Assembly: GCA_028281865.1 (NCBI GenBank) | Contig: JANQJB010000052.1 | Location: 1-64,000 of the forward strand | DNA: 64,000 nt | DNA from: Marinagarivorans sp. | GTDB taxonomy: Bacteria; Pseudomonadota; Gammaproteobacteria; Pseudomonadales; Cellvibrionaceae | Direction of reading: 5' to 3' | Part shown: piece by piece, positions 5,561 to 16,133 of the stretch | How the letters are laid out: every line of letters starts with the position of its first letter | Numbering within the stretch: position 1 is the stretch's first letter | Notes under the pieces: model-generated | Databases searched by the model: none | What the model was told of the DNA's origin: nothing | The model's input: only the letters and a program-made list of their open reading frames with translations | Translations under genes and position numbers: made by a program

Positions 5561-7201
5561 ATGGAATGGGCTAGGTCGTTTAAAACTGACGTTAAATTAA
5601 ACCTTTTAAGGGTGCCAATGGCGCTCGCACTTATGCTCGTGTGTGTAAAACTGTCCGCGCAATCGCTAAACCCCGTGCAAGACGCCTTTAGTTTTGAAGT
5701 CAAAAGCGTCTACTTGCAGGGCTTTTCTGACTTGGATAAGTACCACTTAGACTTAAAAAAACTGCAAACACTCTTACAAAAGGAAAGAGCAAAGTATGAA
5801 GCTCAGATGACGGTTGACGAGATTCATCAAATTGCCGATACGCTGACACTGTGGGTACGCAACCAAGGGTTCTCGTTTCACACGGTTTATCTGCCTCCGC
5901 AAGAGGTCGTAAACGGCCGCGTCAACTTAATATTGCAGGAAGGGAAACTGACCAATGTGAATGTGCTCAACAAAACGAACTGGCCGAGCAAACGTTTTTC
6001 TGCGCCTTTTAAGTCCCTTGTAGGCAAACTTCTGTACGCTCCGGAAATTGAAAGTAAAGTTTTTGATCTGAAGGCACAGCCCGGTACACGAGTTTTCGCG
6101 TTTTACTCGCGCGGTCAGAAACCGGGAGAAGCCACGTTGAATATTCGTGTTGATAAAGCCGATAAACGCAATTTTGTAGTAAAAGCGGAAAACTATGGCA
6201 GCGAAATAGTCGGTGAAAATAGAATGATCTTGCAGTATTCCGAATACCAGTTAACGGGTCATTTTGACCAGCTTTCAATGTCTGTGTTACATACCTTGGA
6301 CGGTGAGGGCAGCTTATACGGTAGTTTAAATTACGCTATCAGTGTGCAGCCTTTGAATTGGTCGGTCGATTTTTCTGCAAGTAACAATCAATTTAATTTA
6401 GGCAACGAATTTGCGGCACTTGATTACCAAGGAGAGGTTCAGTCCTTGCGTATGGGTATTAATCGATATTTTAATCAGGCACCGGGCAAGCGAAACCGCT
6501 TGCGATTGAGCTATTACGATCTGAGTAGTGATGTCGAGACAAACTTGGACCAGCCGGGTAGTTCGGTTACCGATGACGAATTGAGTAAAGCGATCGCACT
6601 TTCCTGGGAAAAACAGTACAGCCTAAAGCATTGGCGATTTAGCACAAGCGTCGGATTAAATTCTGGAAGCTTTTCGATAACGGGCAATGAAAGTAACGAG
6701 ATTATTGACGAGTCGTTTAAAAAATACAGTGTTGGTTTGGCTGCTGTAACCCAGCTTTCCAACGTGAACCGTTGGTCTAGTCAACTGCATTTTTCGCTGC
6801 AAGCTCAACATTCCAATCAAATGCTACCCGGCATCGAGCGCCTTTCAGCAACCGGTGCTTATGCGAATCGAGCCTTTGAATCGGGATTGTACTCTGCTGA
6901 TAAAGGAGCGATTGCATCGGTTGAATGGTCTTTCCCAGGTTTGCAAGGCAAGAAAAAAGACAAAAAATTTCATTTCATTCCCTATTTCTTTTACGACTGG
7001 AGTCAAGGGGAAAAGTTAGATAGTGAAGGCGAGTCACTACAGGATATTGACTTCAGCGGTGCCGGTTTAGGTATACATTTTCAAATCGGTAGAAACATAA
7101 GCGGAGGCTTGGTCGCGGCCAAACCGGTCGGTGACAATCCGTTTAACACGGCAGAGGAAGAAGAAACGCAATTTCTGTTCGAAATGCGGTATCACCCGTA
7201 A
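5561..7201 (+). CDS. TpsB outer-membrane transporter (ShlB/FhaC/HecB family)
   Basis: A 546-residue Omp85-superfamily protein that would export the TpsA partner encoded next. It has an N-terminal signal peptide (hydrophobic core about residues 18-33, ending LSAQS), a POTRA region (about 45-200) with PPQEVVNGRVNLILQEGKL typical of FhaC-type POTRA domains, and a 16-strand barrel to the C-terminus (final strand FLFEMRYHP). The lid-loop motif usually written VRGY/F is degenerate here (AYANRAF, about residue 440). The length matches the family (550-580). The ATG at 5561 precedes the signal peptide; an in-frame ATG at 5618 (MALALMLV) would give a shorter signal. The 67-bp gap to tpsA indicates one operon. 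Confidence 0.92.
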   Translation: MEWARSFKTDVKLNLLRVPMALALMLVCVKLSAQSLNPVQDAFSFEVKSVYLQGFSDLDKYHLDLKKLQTLLQKERAKYEAQMTVDEIHQIADTLTLWVRNQGFSFHTVYLPPQEVVNGRVNLILQEGKLTNVNVLNKTNWPSKRFSAPFKSLVGKLLYAPEIESKVFDLKAQPGTRVFAFYSRGQKPGEATLNIRVDKADKRNFVVKAENYGSEIVGENRMILQYSEYQLTGHFDQLSMSVLHTLDGEGSLYGSLNYAISVQPLNWSVDFSASNNQFNLGNEFAALDYQGEVQSLRMGINRYFNQAPGKRNRLRLSYYDLSSDVETNLDQPGSSVTDDELSKAIALSWEKQYSLKHWRFSTSVGLNSGSFSITGNESNEIIDESFKKYSVGLAAVTQLSNVNRWSSQLHFSLQAQHSNQMLPGIERLSATGAYANRAFESGLYSADKGAIASVEWSFPGLQGKKKDKKFHFIPYFFYDWSQGEKLDSEGESLQDIDFSGAGLGIHFQIGRNISGGLVAAKPVGDNPFNTAEEEETQFLFEMRYHP

Positions 7202-7268
7202 AAACTTCAATTGCCGATGGAGTGATTAATTTAATGGGGTAATAGCGATAAACACGTGAGTTTTTATT

Positions 7269-10200
7269 ATGCAGTACCGAGCCAATCACCAAACAAAGTT
7301 GAAAAAAAATACGCTTAGTTTAGCTGTTGCGTTTGCCAGTTGTGTCTTGTCTAGCGGACTGGTGATGGCACTGCCAAAAGGTGGGACGGTTGTAGGCGGT
7401 GATGCGTCTATTGAACCTTCGAATAACACATTAAATATAAATCAAAATAGTTCTCGCGCCATTATCGAATACCAGGATTTCTCTATTGCAGCGGGAGAAA
7501 ATGTTAATTTTTATCAGCCAGGCGCTAATTCCATAGCATTAAACCGCGTGATAGGTGAAAACCTGTCAGAGATCTACGGCAATATCAATGCTAACGGGAC
7601 CGTGTTTTTGGTCAACCCGAATGGTTTATTGTTTGGTGCCGGTAGCCAGATTGATGTCGGTGGCTTGGTTGCAACAACGCTCGATGTTAGCAACGAAAAT
7701 TTTATGTCGGGTGAATTCCATTTCGCGAGTGATCGTTCCAGTAGCATTGTTAATAATGGGTCGATAAAAAGCGCAGGGAACGTTGCGCTGATTTCCTCTG
7801 ATATTGTTAACAATGGCGATATCAATGCCAATTCTGTTCAATTGCAATCGGCGCGCGCCGCATTGATCCAAACCCAGGGTTCCGGAATTCCCATTTTGGT
7901 CGAAGCTGAAGCTGTCTCCGGCTTTATTCAAAATAACGGTAGTGTGCAGGCAGAAAATATTCATATTGATGCTGCCGTTGAAAATGCCATGTTAAATAAT
8001 GTGGTGGAAAACAATGGTTTAATACGCGCTGTTTCGGCGAGCGGAGAAGGCGGAAAAATTATTATTTCTGGTGGCGCGGGAGATGTTACAAATATCGGCG
8101 TGATATCCGTGCATGGCGACGATGCCAACGCCGGAGAAATAGAAATAGTGAGTGGGCGCATCAGTCAAGCGGGTCGACTCGATGCTGCTGTTACCGGTGA
8201 AGGAGATGGCGGTAAAATTTTATTAAACGCAGAAAATAAAATTGCATTACAAAATGAAAGTGAAGCAACGGTGGATGCGGATAAAAACGGTGACGCTGGT
8301 TCCATCATCGCGTTTTCACCCGATACGACTTTGTTTCGACACGACGCAAAATTAAGCGCTCGCGGCGGTGAGCAGGCGGGTGACGGCGGATTTATCGAGG
8401 TTTCGGGGATTCAGTTAGTTGAAGCACTGGGCGAGGTCGATTTAACCAGTCCCATGGGACAGCCCGGCTTATGGTATATCGATCCAATCGATATCAATAT
8501 AGAAGTTGCAGGGAGCGACAATACTTTTTCGGGCGGAAATTGGGACCCCAACGGTACGACTGGCACAGCGACGATTGATCGCGATAGCCTGGAGACCGCG
8601 TTGCAAAGTGGTGATGTGACAATTAATACCAATACGGGTACCGGTGGAACAGGCAACATCAATATTAATGCTGGCATTGATTTGAACGGGACGCCCAGTA
8701 ATGTCGTGTTGTCGCTAATTGCCGATAACGACATCAATGTTGCGAGTGGTGTGCAGTTCACCGATAGTGCTCCTGGAAGCAACGAGCAAGTCGATATAAA
8801 TTTTAATGCCGGAAACGATATTAATTTTGCTGCGAATTCAGGTGCGGATACCAGCGGTGGAGTAATCGATATTTCACTTGTTGCAGGTAACGATATCAAT
8901 CTTGCTGATTCGGTAAGCATTGATGCGTTCAACGGCCAGATTGCGTTAAACGCGGGCAATAATGCCAATATTACTGGATTGATTGCCGATTTTAATGATT
9001 CGCAAGCAAACCCTGCGGTATCGATTATAGCGGGAAACAAAATTACCGATTCTGGAGATACTGCAACTTATGATATTGATTTGGGTAGTGCCGACGCAAA
9101 ATATATTCGCTTGCAGGCAGCGAATGGAATAGAGGGATTAGAGACGGATGGTATTAGATTTTTAATTAAAAATACAAATTCTGGTATTGTTGAAATTAAT
9201 GAAGAAGATGGTGTAAGGATCTTTGAACTTGATGTTGTAGGTACAGCAATTATTAATGCCGGAAATCTTGTCACTTCGAATATCAATATTGAACCCGATG
9301 CAGTCGCCACTTTTAATGCTGATAATTTGACTCTCAATACACCGAATGCTCCTGTGAATATAGCCGATGGTTTTACGCTTAATGTCAGTGGCACTGTAAA
9401 TATAACAGCCGACAGCATTAATTATGATACTGACCCAAGTAACACCTTTAATATAAATGCCACAACTTTATCGGTGACCGGTGCTTTTACCAATGGCAAT
9501 ACAACATTCAATACAACGGTTGATAATTTTAATTTAGTTAATACCGGTACAAACAATATTATTGTCAATGAGGCGGATGCACTCAATTTAACTGGCATCG
9601 ATACCAATGGCGGCGATGTCAATTTTTCCACAAGCGCAGGCAATAATTTAACGGTTTCGGGTGATATCGATTTAGCAGGTGTTGCTAACGCGACGTTAAA
9701 TTCAGGAAATGATTTAATAATTAATGCGAATATTCGCGACGTGGGTGGAGCTAATTCAACGAATCTAGATTTAATTGCTTCAAATGATGTGACTATTGGA
9801 GATGGCTATATCATTGATGCCGGGACAGGCGATATTGAAGTAACGGCGACCAGTGGAAGCGCGACGATTACCGGTTTAGTGGCTAGTGGTGCAGGGACTC
9901 TAGCAACTATTGTTGCAGGTGATCAAATTATTGATGGAGGCGATAGCGCTAGAGACATTGATTTTGGTAGTACTGGCACATTGGTGTTATCTGCTGCAAA
10001 CGGTATCCTTGGTCTCGAAACAGTAATTAACGTACTTGATATTACTAATACGACAAGTGGAAATGTCGAGATAAATGAGCAGGGTTTTACTGTCGTACAG
10101 ACGCTCAATGTTGCGGGTGATGCTACCATTACTTCAGATTCTGCCCGAATTCGGATACTGGAAACAGCTCCAACAGTCAATAATCTCACGCTAAGTACGC

Positions 10201-13200
10201 CGACTTCCGGAATTGAATTACCGGATGCAGGATTAACCATTCCAGGTAATTTATCGCTTACAGCGGATTGGATTCACAATATTTCTTTAGCCAATACAAT
10301 TACAGTCAATGCGAATCGCCTAACGCTCGATAGCCCATTTTCCATGGGCGACCTGACCGTCACGTCGCAAATAAATGAACTGGATGCAACTAACAGCGGT
10401 ACGAATACGTTAATTTTAAACGATGCGGATTCATTTAATATTGTTAATTTTCAAAATACCAATATGGGAGGAATGACTTTTGGCACGGCCGCAGGGCAAG
10501 ACTTGACAATTAGTTCTGCAGTTGAACTTGATGGGCAGCTAGGCAATATACAATTTAATTCCGGCAACGATTTATTTGTCAATGCAAATATTAGCGATAC
10601 TGTGGGTGGGAACGACGCAGATGCGATAATTACGTTAACTGCGGCAAACAATTTTACCATTGCCGATGGCGTAACGGTTGATGCTGGCATCGGCGAGTTA
10701 AATATTGTCGCGACGTCGGGTGACGCAACTATTACCGGAATTCGCGCCAATGACGCTGGCTCAGTGGTTAACGTTACAGCGGGTGACCAAATTCTCGATG
10801 GTGGGGATTCAAACCTTGATGTGGATTACGAGGGTTTACTCACCTTAATAGCACAAAATGGTGTGCTGGCAATTGAGACAGATGTCAGTGATCTTTCAAT
10901 TACTAATGGTACGAGTGGAAATGTCGAAGTTGTAGACGATAACGATATTAGCCTTCAGACGCTTAACGTTGTCGGTGACGCCACCATTAGTTCAACTGGA
11001 GGTCGTATTCGAGTTTTAGAATCTGCGCCGATGGTTAACAACCTAACATTAAACTCGCTGCAAAGGACGCAAATTCCCGCCGCCGGTTTAACCATTGCAA
11101 ATAATTTAACAATTAATTCGGGGTCGCTTGTTGATTTAACTGGCGCGGGCAATGTAAACATCACCGCAAATCAATTTGATTTAAATACAGCGCAAGCGGC
11201 AAATGATGTTGTTATTAATGCGAGTGTTAATTCGCTAAATTTAACCAATAGTGGCGATAATCGCATTGATTTTATTGACACTGACTTTTTTACCTTGCTG
11301 GGTGTACAAAATACCGGTAACGGTACAAGCTCTCTTCAATCTGTAGGTGCTAACGACATTACCATTAGTTCGGCTATCGATTTAGACGGCCAAAGTGGAA
11401 CCGTCGAAATTATTTCTGGCAACGACTTAAATATAAATGCAGCTATTCAGGATGCAACAGGTGCGCGAGATAGTACGGCCAATCTTGTATTAACTGCTGG
11501 GGCTAATTTGACCATTGCCGATAATACGGTTGTCGATGCCAATACCGGCAGCATAACGGTTACTGCAACAACTGGCTCAGCGCGTGTCACTGGCTTGCGT
11601 TCCTCTGGAAACTCCGCTGCTATATCAATTACTGCGGCAAATCAAATTTTAGGCAACGGAAATAGTTTGGTTGATATTCAGACGGATAATGCTTCAGGTA
11701 TGGGTGTACTGACACTCAATGCGCAAAATGGCATTAGTGATTTGCAAACCGACGTCGATATTTTAAATTTAACCAACGCCACTAGTAGTGACGTGACGCT
11801 TTCCAATAATAAAGCGCTCGAACTGGCAACATTTAGTGTCCCAAATCTTGCGACTTTAAATGTGAATGGTGATTTAACGGTTACCGCCGCCAATTTGACA
11901 GGTAATGATATTGATTTGATTAGTACTGGCGATTTTATTGCGCTGGATGCTGGCATCGTGGCATCGAATAATTTATCGATTACTGCAAATGATTTTAATA
12001 ATCAGTCCGCAACCGGTGCGCTCAGCATTGGTGCAAACCAGCTCACTTTAAATAGTGGCGCGTCCAATGGCGACCGAACGATTACCGCTCCGATTGCGAG
12101 CATTGATGTGACTCACAGCGGTACAAGTCGCTTGGCTATTTTAGACAGTGATTTTTATAGTTTACTTAATTATCAAAATACCGGAACTGGAATTCTTGCG
12201 TTGGGCACGACCGCTGGCAATAACTTAACCATAAGCCAGGCTGTCGATCTCGATTCACAAACAGGGACAATTGAATTTGTTGCAGGCGCAGATTTGACTC
12301 TTGATAACAGTATTGCCGATACAACCGGTGCGGATGATACAACGGCGAGTGTAATCCTGCGCGGTGCTAACAATACGCGCATTACTGATGGTCGATTTGT
12401 CAGAACACCAACGGGAACTATTAGCGTTATTGCGGGCACTGGTGATGCTACGATCACCGGTTTGCAGTCTGGAGCCAATGCTAATGCGGTGAGTGTTACT
12501 GCCGGAGGATCAATACTTGATAGCGGTGATGCTGCAACCGATATCGTTGCAGGTGACGGCGTTAGCACGGGCGAGGTTATTCTCAGTGCTGCGACTGGGA
12601 TGAATGGCTTAGAAATTTCGGCGGCTGCCTATTCAATAACAAATACAACCAGCGGAGATGTGAGCTTTACTGACAATTCCGATATAACTATTACCGGGTT
12701 AAACGTTGCCGAGGGCGCTACATTTGATGCTGCGGGTAACTTGAGTATGCTTGCCTCACCTGTTGCCGTTGATGACTTAACATTAATTAGCGTCGGCACC
12801 ATGACATTACCGGATAGTGGTGTGAGTGCGACGGGAGAATTAAATTTAACAGCCGCTTCGATCATTGATCAAGCAGCCACGGGTGTTTTAGCGCTTGGGG
12901 CAGATCAATTAACCTTAAATACAGCGCAAACGGGTGGTGATCTGCTAATTAATTCTACGATTAATACTTTGCTTGTTAATCATTCGGGTGCTAATGAATT
13001 ATCCATTTTAGATGCCGATCAATTTAATATTATGGATATTCAAAATTCTGGTAACGGAACATTAGTACTGGGTTCTCAAGCTAATCAGAATTTTGTCTTG
13101 GGTGCAGATTTAGATTTGGACGCGTTGACTGGAATTATAGAAATACGCGGTGGCGGTGATTTGACTGTAAATGCAAATATCGCTGATCTAACTGGGGCGG

Positions 13201-16133
13201 CTGATAGCTCAGCAAATTTAATTTTGTCGGCCAGGGATAACTTGCTTATTAACGGTCTTCAAACGGTAGACGTCGGTGCTGGAACTTTGCATGTTGTAAC
13301 CACTAATGGCGACGCCACGATCGCCGGCCTTACATCGACCGCGGATGCCAACGCAATTTCCGTTATTTCTGGAGGCTCGATACTGGATGGTGGTAACCAA
13401 GTTGCGGATATCCGCGCTGGTAGTGGTGCGGGCACAGGTCAAGTAACACTGAACGCACAAACGGGTATTAATCAAATTAATGTGGCTGCTTCGAGCTTGG
13501 ATATTACCAACGCAGTGAGTGGCAATGTTGTTGTTATTGCTGATAATGACTCAACCGTGCAAACTCTTGATGCTGCGAGTAACGTTGAAATTCAAGGGGC
13601 AGGAAATTTAACGCTTGCTAATTTACCCGTTAACGTGGCGGACTTAAATCTTAATAGCGCGGGAACCTTAACTTTGCCGGATGCCACATTAACTGTGGGA
13701 GCTAATGATCTGACGTTAATCGCCGATCATATTACCAACCAATCAGCCTCAGGTAGTATTTCTGTTAGCGCAAATCAACTTAATATTAATACTGCGCAAT
13801 CGGGCGGCGATTTAACCGTTAATACAAGTATTGCCAATCTTGACGCAGTTCATAATGGTAGTAATACGCTTACAATTCTCGATGCTGATTTCTTTACACT
13901 GGCAAACTTTCAAAATACGAATACCGGTACGTTGCGCTTAGGTACAAGTGCCGGTCAAGACTTAACGCTTGCAAGTAATGTTGATTTGGATGGGCAACAA
14001 GGCTCGATTGAATTTCAAGCAGGGCGCGATTTAATTGTAAATGCGAGCATTCAGGACTCCGTTGGTGCAAACGATAGTACAGCGAATCTAATACTGCGTG
14101 GCACGAACAATGTAACCATTGCAAATGGTGAGCAAGTTGTTAGTGGTGATGGAAGTTTGGAGATTGTTGCTACTAACGGAAATGCGACGATAAGCGGCTT
14201 GCAATCCAATAGCAATGCAATTCGTATTACTGCAGGCGGCCAAGTTTTGGGATACGGTAGTGGCGACTATCTAACGTCTGCGGGTTTAGATATTTCGGCC
14301 CAGACGGGCATCGTTAATTTATCAGGTAGCGCGGGTCGCTATTCAATCATCAACAGTGTCAGTGGCGATATTGCAATTACCGATAGCGGTTCGATGATTG
14401 TAGATGCGCTAACGAGTGCCGGACTTGCGCAGTTAACGGCGGTTTCAGATATTCAATTTAATTTTGCCAACTATAGCGCAAATAGTTTGGATCTTGTTGC
14501 CGGCAATTTAATTAATATTGGTGATTTAAATCTTCAGGTTGACCAAGACCTTACGATTGACGCTGTTAATATTCAATCTAATAACGCGTCAATTGGCCTT
14601 ATCGCAAATAATGCTGATATTACTTTGAGCGATGCGATAAACAACCTATCTTTGGCAACAACAGTCAACCAGATTGATCTCGATGTTCAGGCACCTTCGA
14701 CAGTAGTCAATGCCACCGCAGGTTTAAGTGTGGGCACTTTGAACAGTGCTGGTGCTATCGAGTTAACATCAAACGGCGATATTCAATTTATGCAAAATGC
14801 AGTCAACACAATGGGCTTGTTGACGTTAAATACTAACGGTGCTGATATCGTCGTTCCCGAAGTCGGCGGGTTGGTTTCGCTAAGTGCTCTGAATATTACT
14901 GCGGCGGAGATTCGTGATTCTGACGGAGCGGTTGCGTTGAGTGCTCCGGTCGCAACGCTCAATTTAACTGGTAGCAGCCAACAGGTAGATTTGAATGTTT
15001 CGTTCGATCAGTTGGCGTTAAATTATGGCGGGACACACAATATTAATATTGTTAACGATAAGTCCTTGGCTATTACCGCGTTTGCTGCGCCTAACACCAC
15101 TTCGATTGGAATCGATGCCTCTGGGTTACTGGACTTTGTTGGCACTGCTGTGACGACCACAGGGCGATTAAATGTCACTGCAGAATCGTTGCAACACAAC
15201 TTGGTTGGTAGTTTGTTTACCGCCGATCAATTAAATTTATCATTAACTAATGCAACTAACGCCGCTGGCTTTGATACGACTGTAAACGAATTAGATGCTT
15301 CCATTGTTGGGCATGACTTATCTATTGATAATCAGGGGCAATTACAGATTGTCGATTTAAATAACGACGGCAACGGCGCAAGTGTTACTGATGGCAATTT
15401 AAGTCTATCTAATACAAGTGGGAATATTGTCGTTAATAGCGATATTACGGGAACTGATTCTACAAACAATCAAATACAAACGGGGCGCTTGAGTTTAATC
15501 GCAGATGCGGGTGATATACTCATCGGTTCGCAAGGTAACACCGTAAATGTGAATTCGACGAGCAGTGATTCGCTCGCACCGAATATCGAGATTCGACTAA
15601 ACGATAATTCGCAAACATCTCGCCAAATCATTGTGGCTGATGGTTCATCAGTCAACGCGATCGGCGGTGATATTTTAATTGATACACTTGCGGGCTTGTC
15701 GAGTGATCCAGATTCCGGGGATTTTGAACGTACGATAGAGCTGCTCGGAACCGCAAAAATCAATGCCTATAACAGTCTTAATGATGGAATTACAGGCACG
15801 GTATTTTTAAATGGCGAGCCCGTTACTGATTTTAGCGGCGTTGATGCTTTTGCTGGCCGGACTATTTCGCTACTGGCGACTAACCCCCCGGAAGAAATTA
15901 TTACAGTTCCAAATGATGCGATTCACGATAATACTGACCTTTCATTGGTGCAACCTGTAGAAACTGCATCCCCCGGTGAAGATGCTAGTACGCAATTTGA
16001 TTTGGCATTTGGAAAATGTGTTGCGGCTGGAGATGAAGATGATCAAAGCTGCCGCATTCACAGTGCAGTGAAAAAGTTTTTATCGCGATGGCTGATCGGA
16101 GGTGAAATGCCACCCAAAATAGAGAGACCGTAA
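7269..16133 (+). CDS. Giant TpsA exoprotein/adhesin with haemagglutination activity domain
   Basis: A 2954-residue secreted protein. Signal peptide about 1-35 (hydrophobic stretch to VMALPKG). The TPS recognition domain follows (36-200) with NRVIGENLSEIYGNINANG and VFLVNPNGLLFG, the NPNG hallmark of this family. Most of the rest is beta-helix-like repeats rich in Asn, Thr, Ile and Gly, including about seven copies of a 288-residue unit. The C-terminus has two cysteines (KCVAAGDEDDQSC) followed by AVKKFLSRWLIGG; a similar terminal Cys pair anchors HMW1-type adhesins to the cell, so this protein may stay surface-bound. No toxin domain is seen at the C-terminus, so it is not a CDI/CdiA-type effector. 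Cotranscription with tpsB and the downstream YfiR-like gene is likely. Confidence 0.93.
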   Translation: MQYRANHQTKLKKNTLSLAVAFASCVLSSGLVMALPKGGTVVGGDASIEPSNNTLNINQNSSRAIIEYQDFSIAAGENVNFYQPGANSIALNRVIGENLSEIYGNINANGTVFLVNPNGLLFGAGSQIDVGGLVATTLDVSNENFMSGEFHFASDRSSSIVNNGSIKSAGNVALISSDIVNNGDINANSVQLQSARAALIQTQGSGIPILVEAEAVSGFIQNNGSVQAENIHIDAAVENAMLNNVVENNGLIRAVSASGEGGKIIISGGAGDVTNIGVISVHGDDANAGEIEIVSGRISQAGRLDAAVTGEGDGGKILLNAENKIALQNESEATVDADKNGDAGSIIAFSPDTTLFRHDAKLSARGGEQAGDGGFIEVSGIQLVEALGEVDLTSPMGQPGLWYIDPIDINIEVAGSDNTFSGGNWDPNGTTGTATIDRDSLETALQSGDVTINTNTGTGGTGNININAGIDLNGTPSNVVLSLIADNDINVASGVQFTDSAPGSNEQVDINFNAGNDINFAANSGADTSGGVIDISLVAGNDINLADSVSIDAFNGQIALNAGNNANITGLIADFNDSQANPAVSIIAGNKITDSGDTATYDIDLGSADAKYIRLQAANGIEGLETDGIRFLIKNTNSGIVEINEEDGVRIFELDVVGTAIINAGNLVTSNINIEPDAVATFNADNLTLNTPNAPVNIADGFTLNVSGTVNITADSINYDTDPSNTFNINATTLSVTGAFTNGNTTFNTTVDNFNLVNTGTNNIIVNEADALNLTGIDTNGGDVNFSTSAGNNLTVSGDIDLAGVANATLNSGNDLIINANIRDVGGANSTNLDLIASNDVTIGDGYIIDAGTGDIEVTATSGSATITGLVASGAGTLATIVAGDQIIDGGDSARDIDFGSTGTLVLSAANGILGLETVINVLDITNTTSGNVEINEQGFTVVQTLNVAGDATITSDSARIRILETAPTVNNLTLSTPTSGIELPDAGLTIPGNLSLTADWIHNISLANTITVNANRLTLDSPFSMGDLTVTSQINELDATNSGTNTLILNDADSFNIVNFQNTNMGGMTFGTAAGQDLTISSAVELDGQLGNIQFNSGNDLFVNANISDTVGGNDADAIITLTAANNFTIADGVTVDAGIGELNIVATSGDATITGIRANDAGSVVNVTAGDQILDGGDSNLDVDYEGLLTLIAQNGVLAIETDVSDLSITNGTSGNVEVVDDNDISLQTLNVVGDATISSTGGRIRVLESAPMVNNLTLNSLQRTQIPAAGLTIANNLTINSGSLVDLTGAGNVNITANQFDLNTAQAANDVVINASVNSLNLTNSGDNRIDFIDTDFFTLLGVQNTGNGTSSLQSVGANDITISSAIDLDGQSGTVEIISGNDLNINAAIQDATGARDSTANLVLTAGANLTIADNTVVDANTGSITVTATTGSARVTGLRSSGNSAAISITAANQILGNGNSLVDIQTDNASGMGVLTLNAQNGISDLQTDVDILNLTNATSSDVTLSNNKALELATFSVPNLATLNVNGDLTVTAANLTGNDIDLISTGDFIALDAGIVASNNLSITANDFNNQSATGALSIGANQLTLNSGASNGDRTITAPIASIDVTHSGTSRLAILDSDFYSLLNYQNTGTGILALGTTAGNNLTISQAVDLDSQTGTIEFVAGADLTLDNSIADTTGADDTTASVILRGANNTRITDGRFVRTPTGTISVIAGTGDATITGLQSGANANAVSVTAGGSILDSGDAATDIVAGDGVSTGEVILSAATGMNGLEISAAAYSITNTTSGDVSFTDNSDITITGLNVAEGATFDAAGNLSMLASPVAVDDLTLISVGTMTLPDSGVSATGELNLTAASIIDQAATGVLALGADQLTLNTAQTGGDLLINSTINTLLVNHSGANELSILDADQFNIMDIQNSGNGTLVLGSQANQNFVLGADLDLDALTGIIEIRGGGDLTVNANIADLTGAADSSANLILSARDNLLINGLQTVDVGAGTLHVVTTNGDATIAGLTSTADANAISVISGGSILDGGNQVADIRAGSGAGTGQVTLNAQTGINQINVAASSLDITNAVSGNVVVIADNDSTVQTLDAASNVEIQGAGNLTLANLPVNVADLNLNSAGTLTLPDATLTVGANDLTLIADHITNQSASGSISVSANQLNINTAQSGGDLTVNTSIANLDAVHNGSNTLTILDADFFTLANFQNTNTGTLRLGTSAGQDLTLASNVDLDGQQGSIEFQAGRDLIVNASIQDSVGANDSTANLILRGTNNVTIANGEQVVSGDGSLEIVATNGNATISGLQSNSNAIRITAGGQVLGYGSGDYLTSAGLDISAQTGIVNLSGSAGRYSIINSVSGDIAITDSGSMIVDALTSAGLAQLTAVSDIQFNFANYSANSLDLVAGNLINIGDLNLQVDQDLTIDAVNIQSNNASIGLIANNADITLSDAINNLSLATTVNQIDLDVQAPSTVVNATAGLSVGTLNSAGAIELTSNGDIQFMQNAVNTMGLLTLNTNGADIVVPEVGGLVSLSALNITAAEIRDSDGAVALSAPVATLNLTGSSQQVDLNVSFDQLALNYGGTHNINIVNDKSLAITAFAAPNTTSIGIDASGLLDFVGTAVTTTGRLNVTAESLQHNLVGSLFTADQLNLSLTNATNAAGFDTTVNELDASIVGHDLSIDNQGQLQIVDLNNDGNGASVTDGNLSLSNTSGNIVVNSDITGTDSTNNQIQTGRLSLIADAGDILIGSQGNTVNVNSTSSDSLAPNIEIRLNDNSQTSRQIIVADGSSVNAIGGDILIDTLAGLSSDPDSGDFERTIELLGTAKINAYNSLNDGITGTVFLNGEPVTDFSGVDAFAGRTISLLATNPPEEIITVPNDAIHDNTDLSLVQPVETASPGEDASTQFDLAFGKCVAAGDEDDQSCRIHSAVKKFLSRWLIGGEMPPKIERP
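9031..14300 (+). repeat. Seven diverged ~865-bp internal repeats of tpsA
   Basis: The phrase encoding A-G-[DN]-x-I-x-D-x-G-D recurs near 9031, 9915, 10780, 11632, 12501, 13369 and 14231, giving periods of 884, 865, 852, 869, 868 and 862 bp (about 288 residues). Each unit also contains LDITNxTSGNV-, ADxFNIxxxQNT- and DLDGQxGxIEFxxGxDL-like segments in the same order. Copies have diverged strongly, so frequent recombination between them is unlikely. Confidence 0.75.

Noticed and set aside
7555-15763. Many ORFs antisense to or in other frames of tpsA
   Set aside because: They are side products of a long, compositionally biased gene; peptides are low-complexity and lack start signals.
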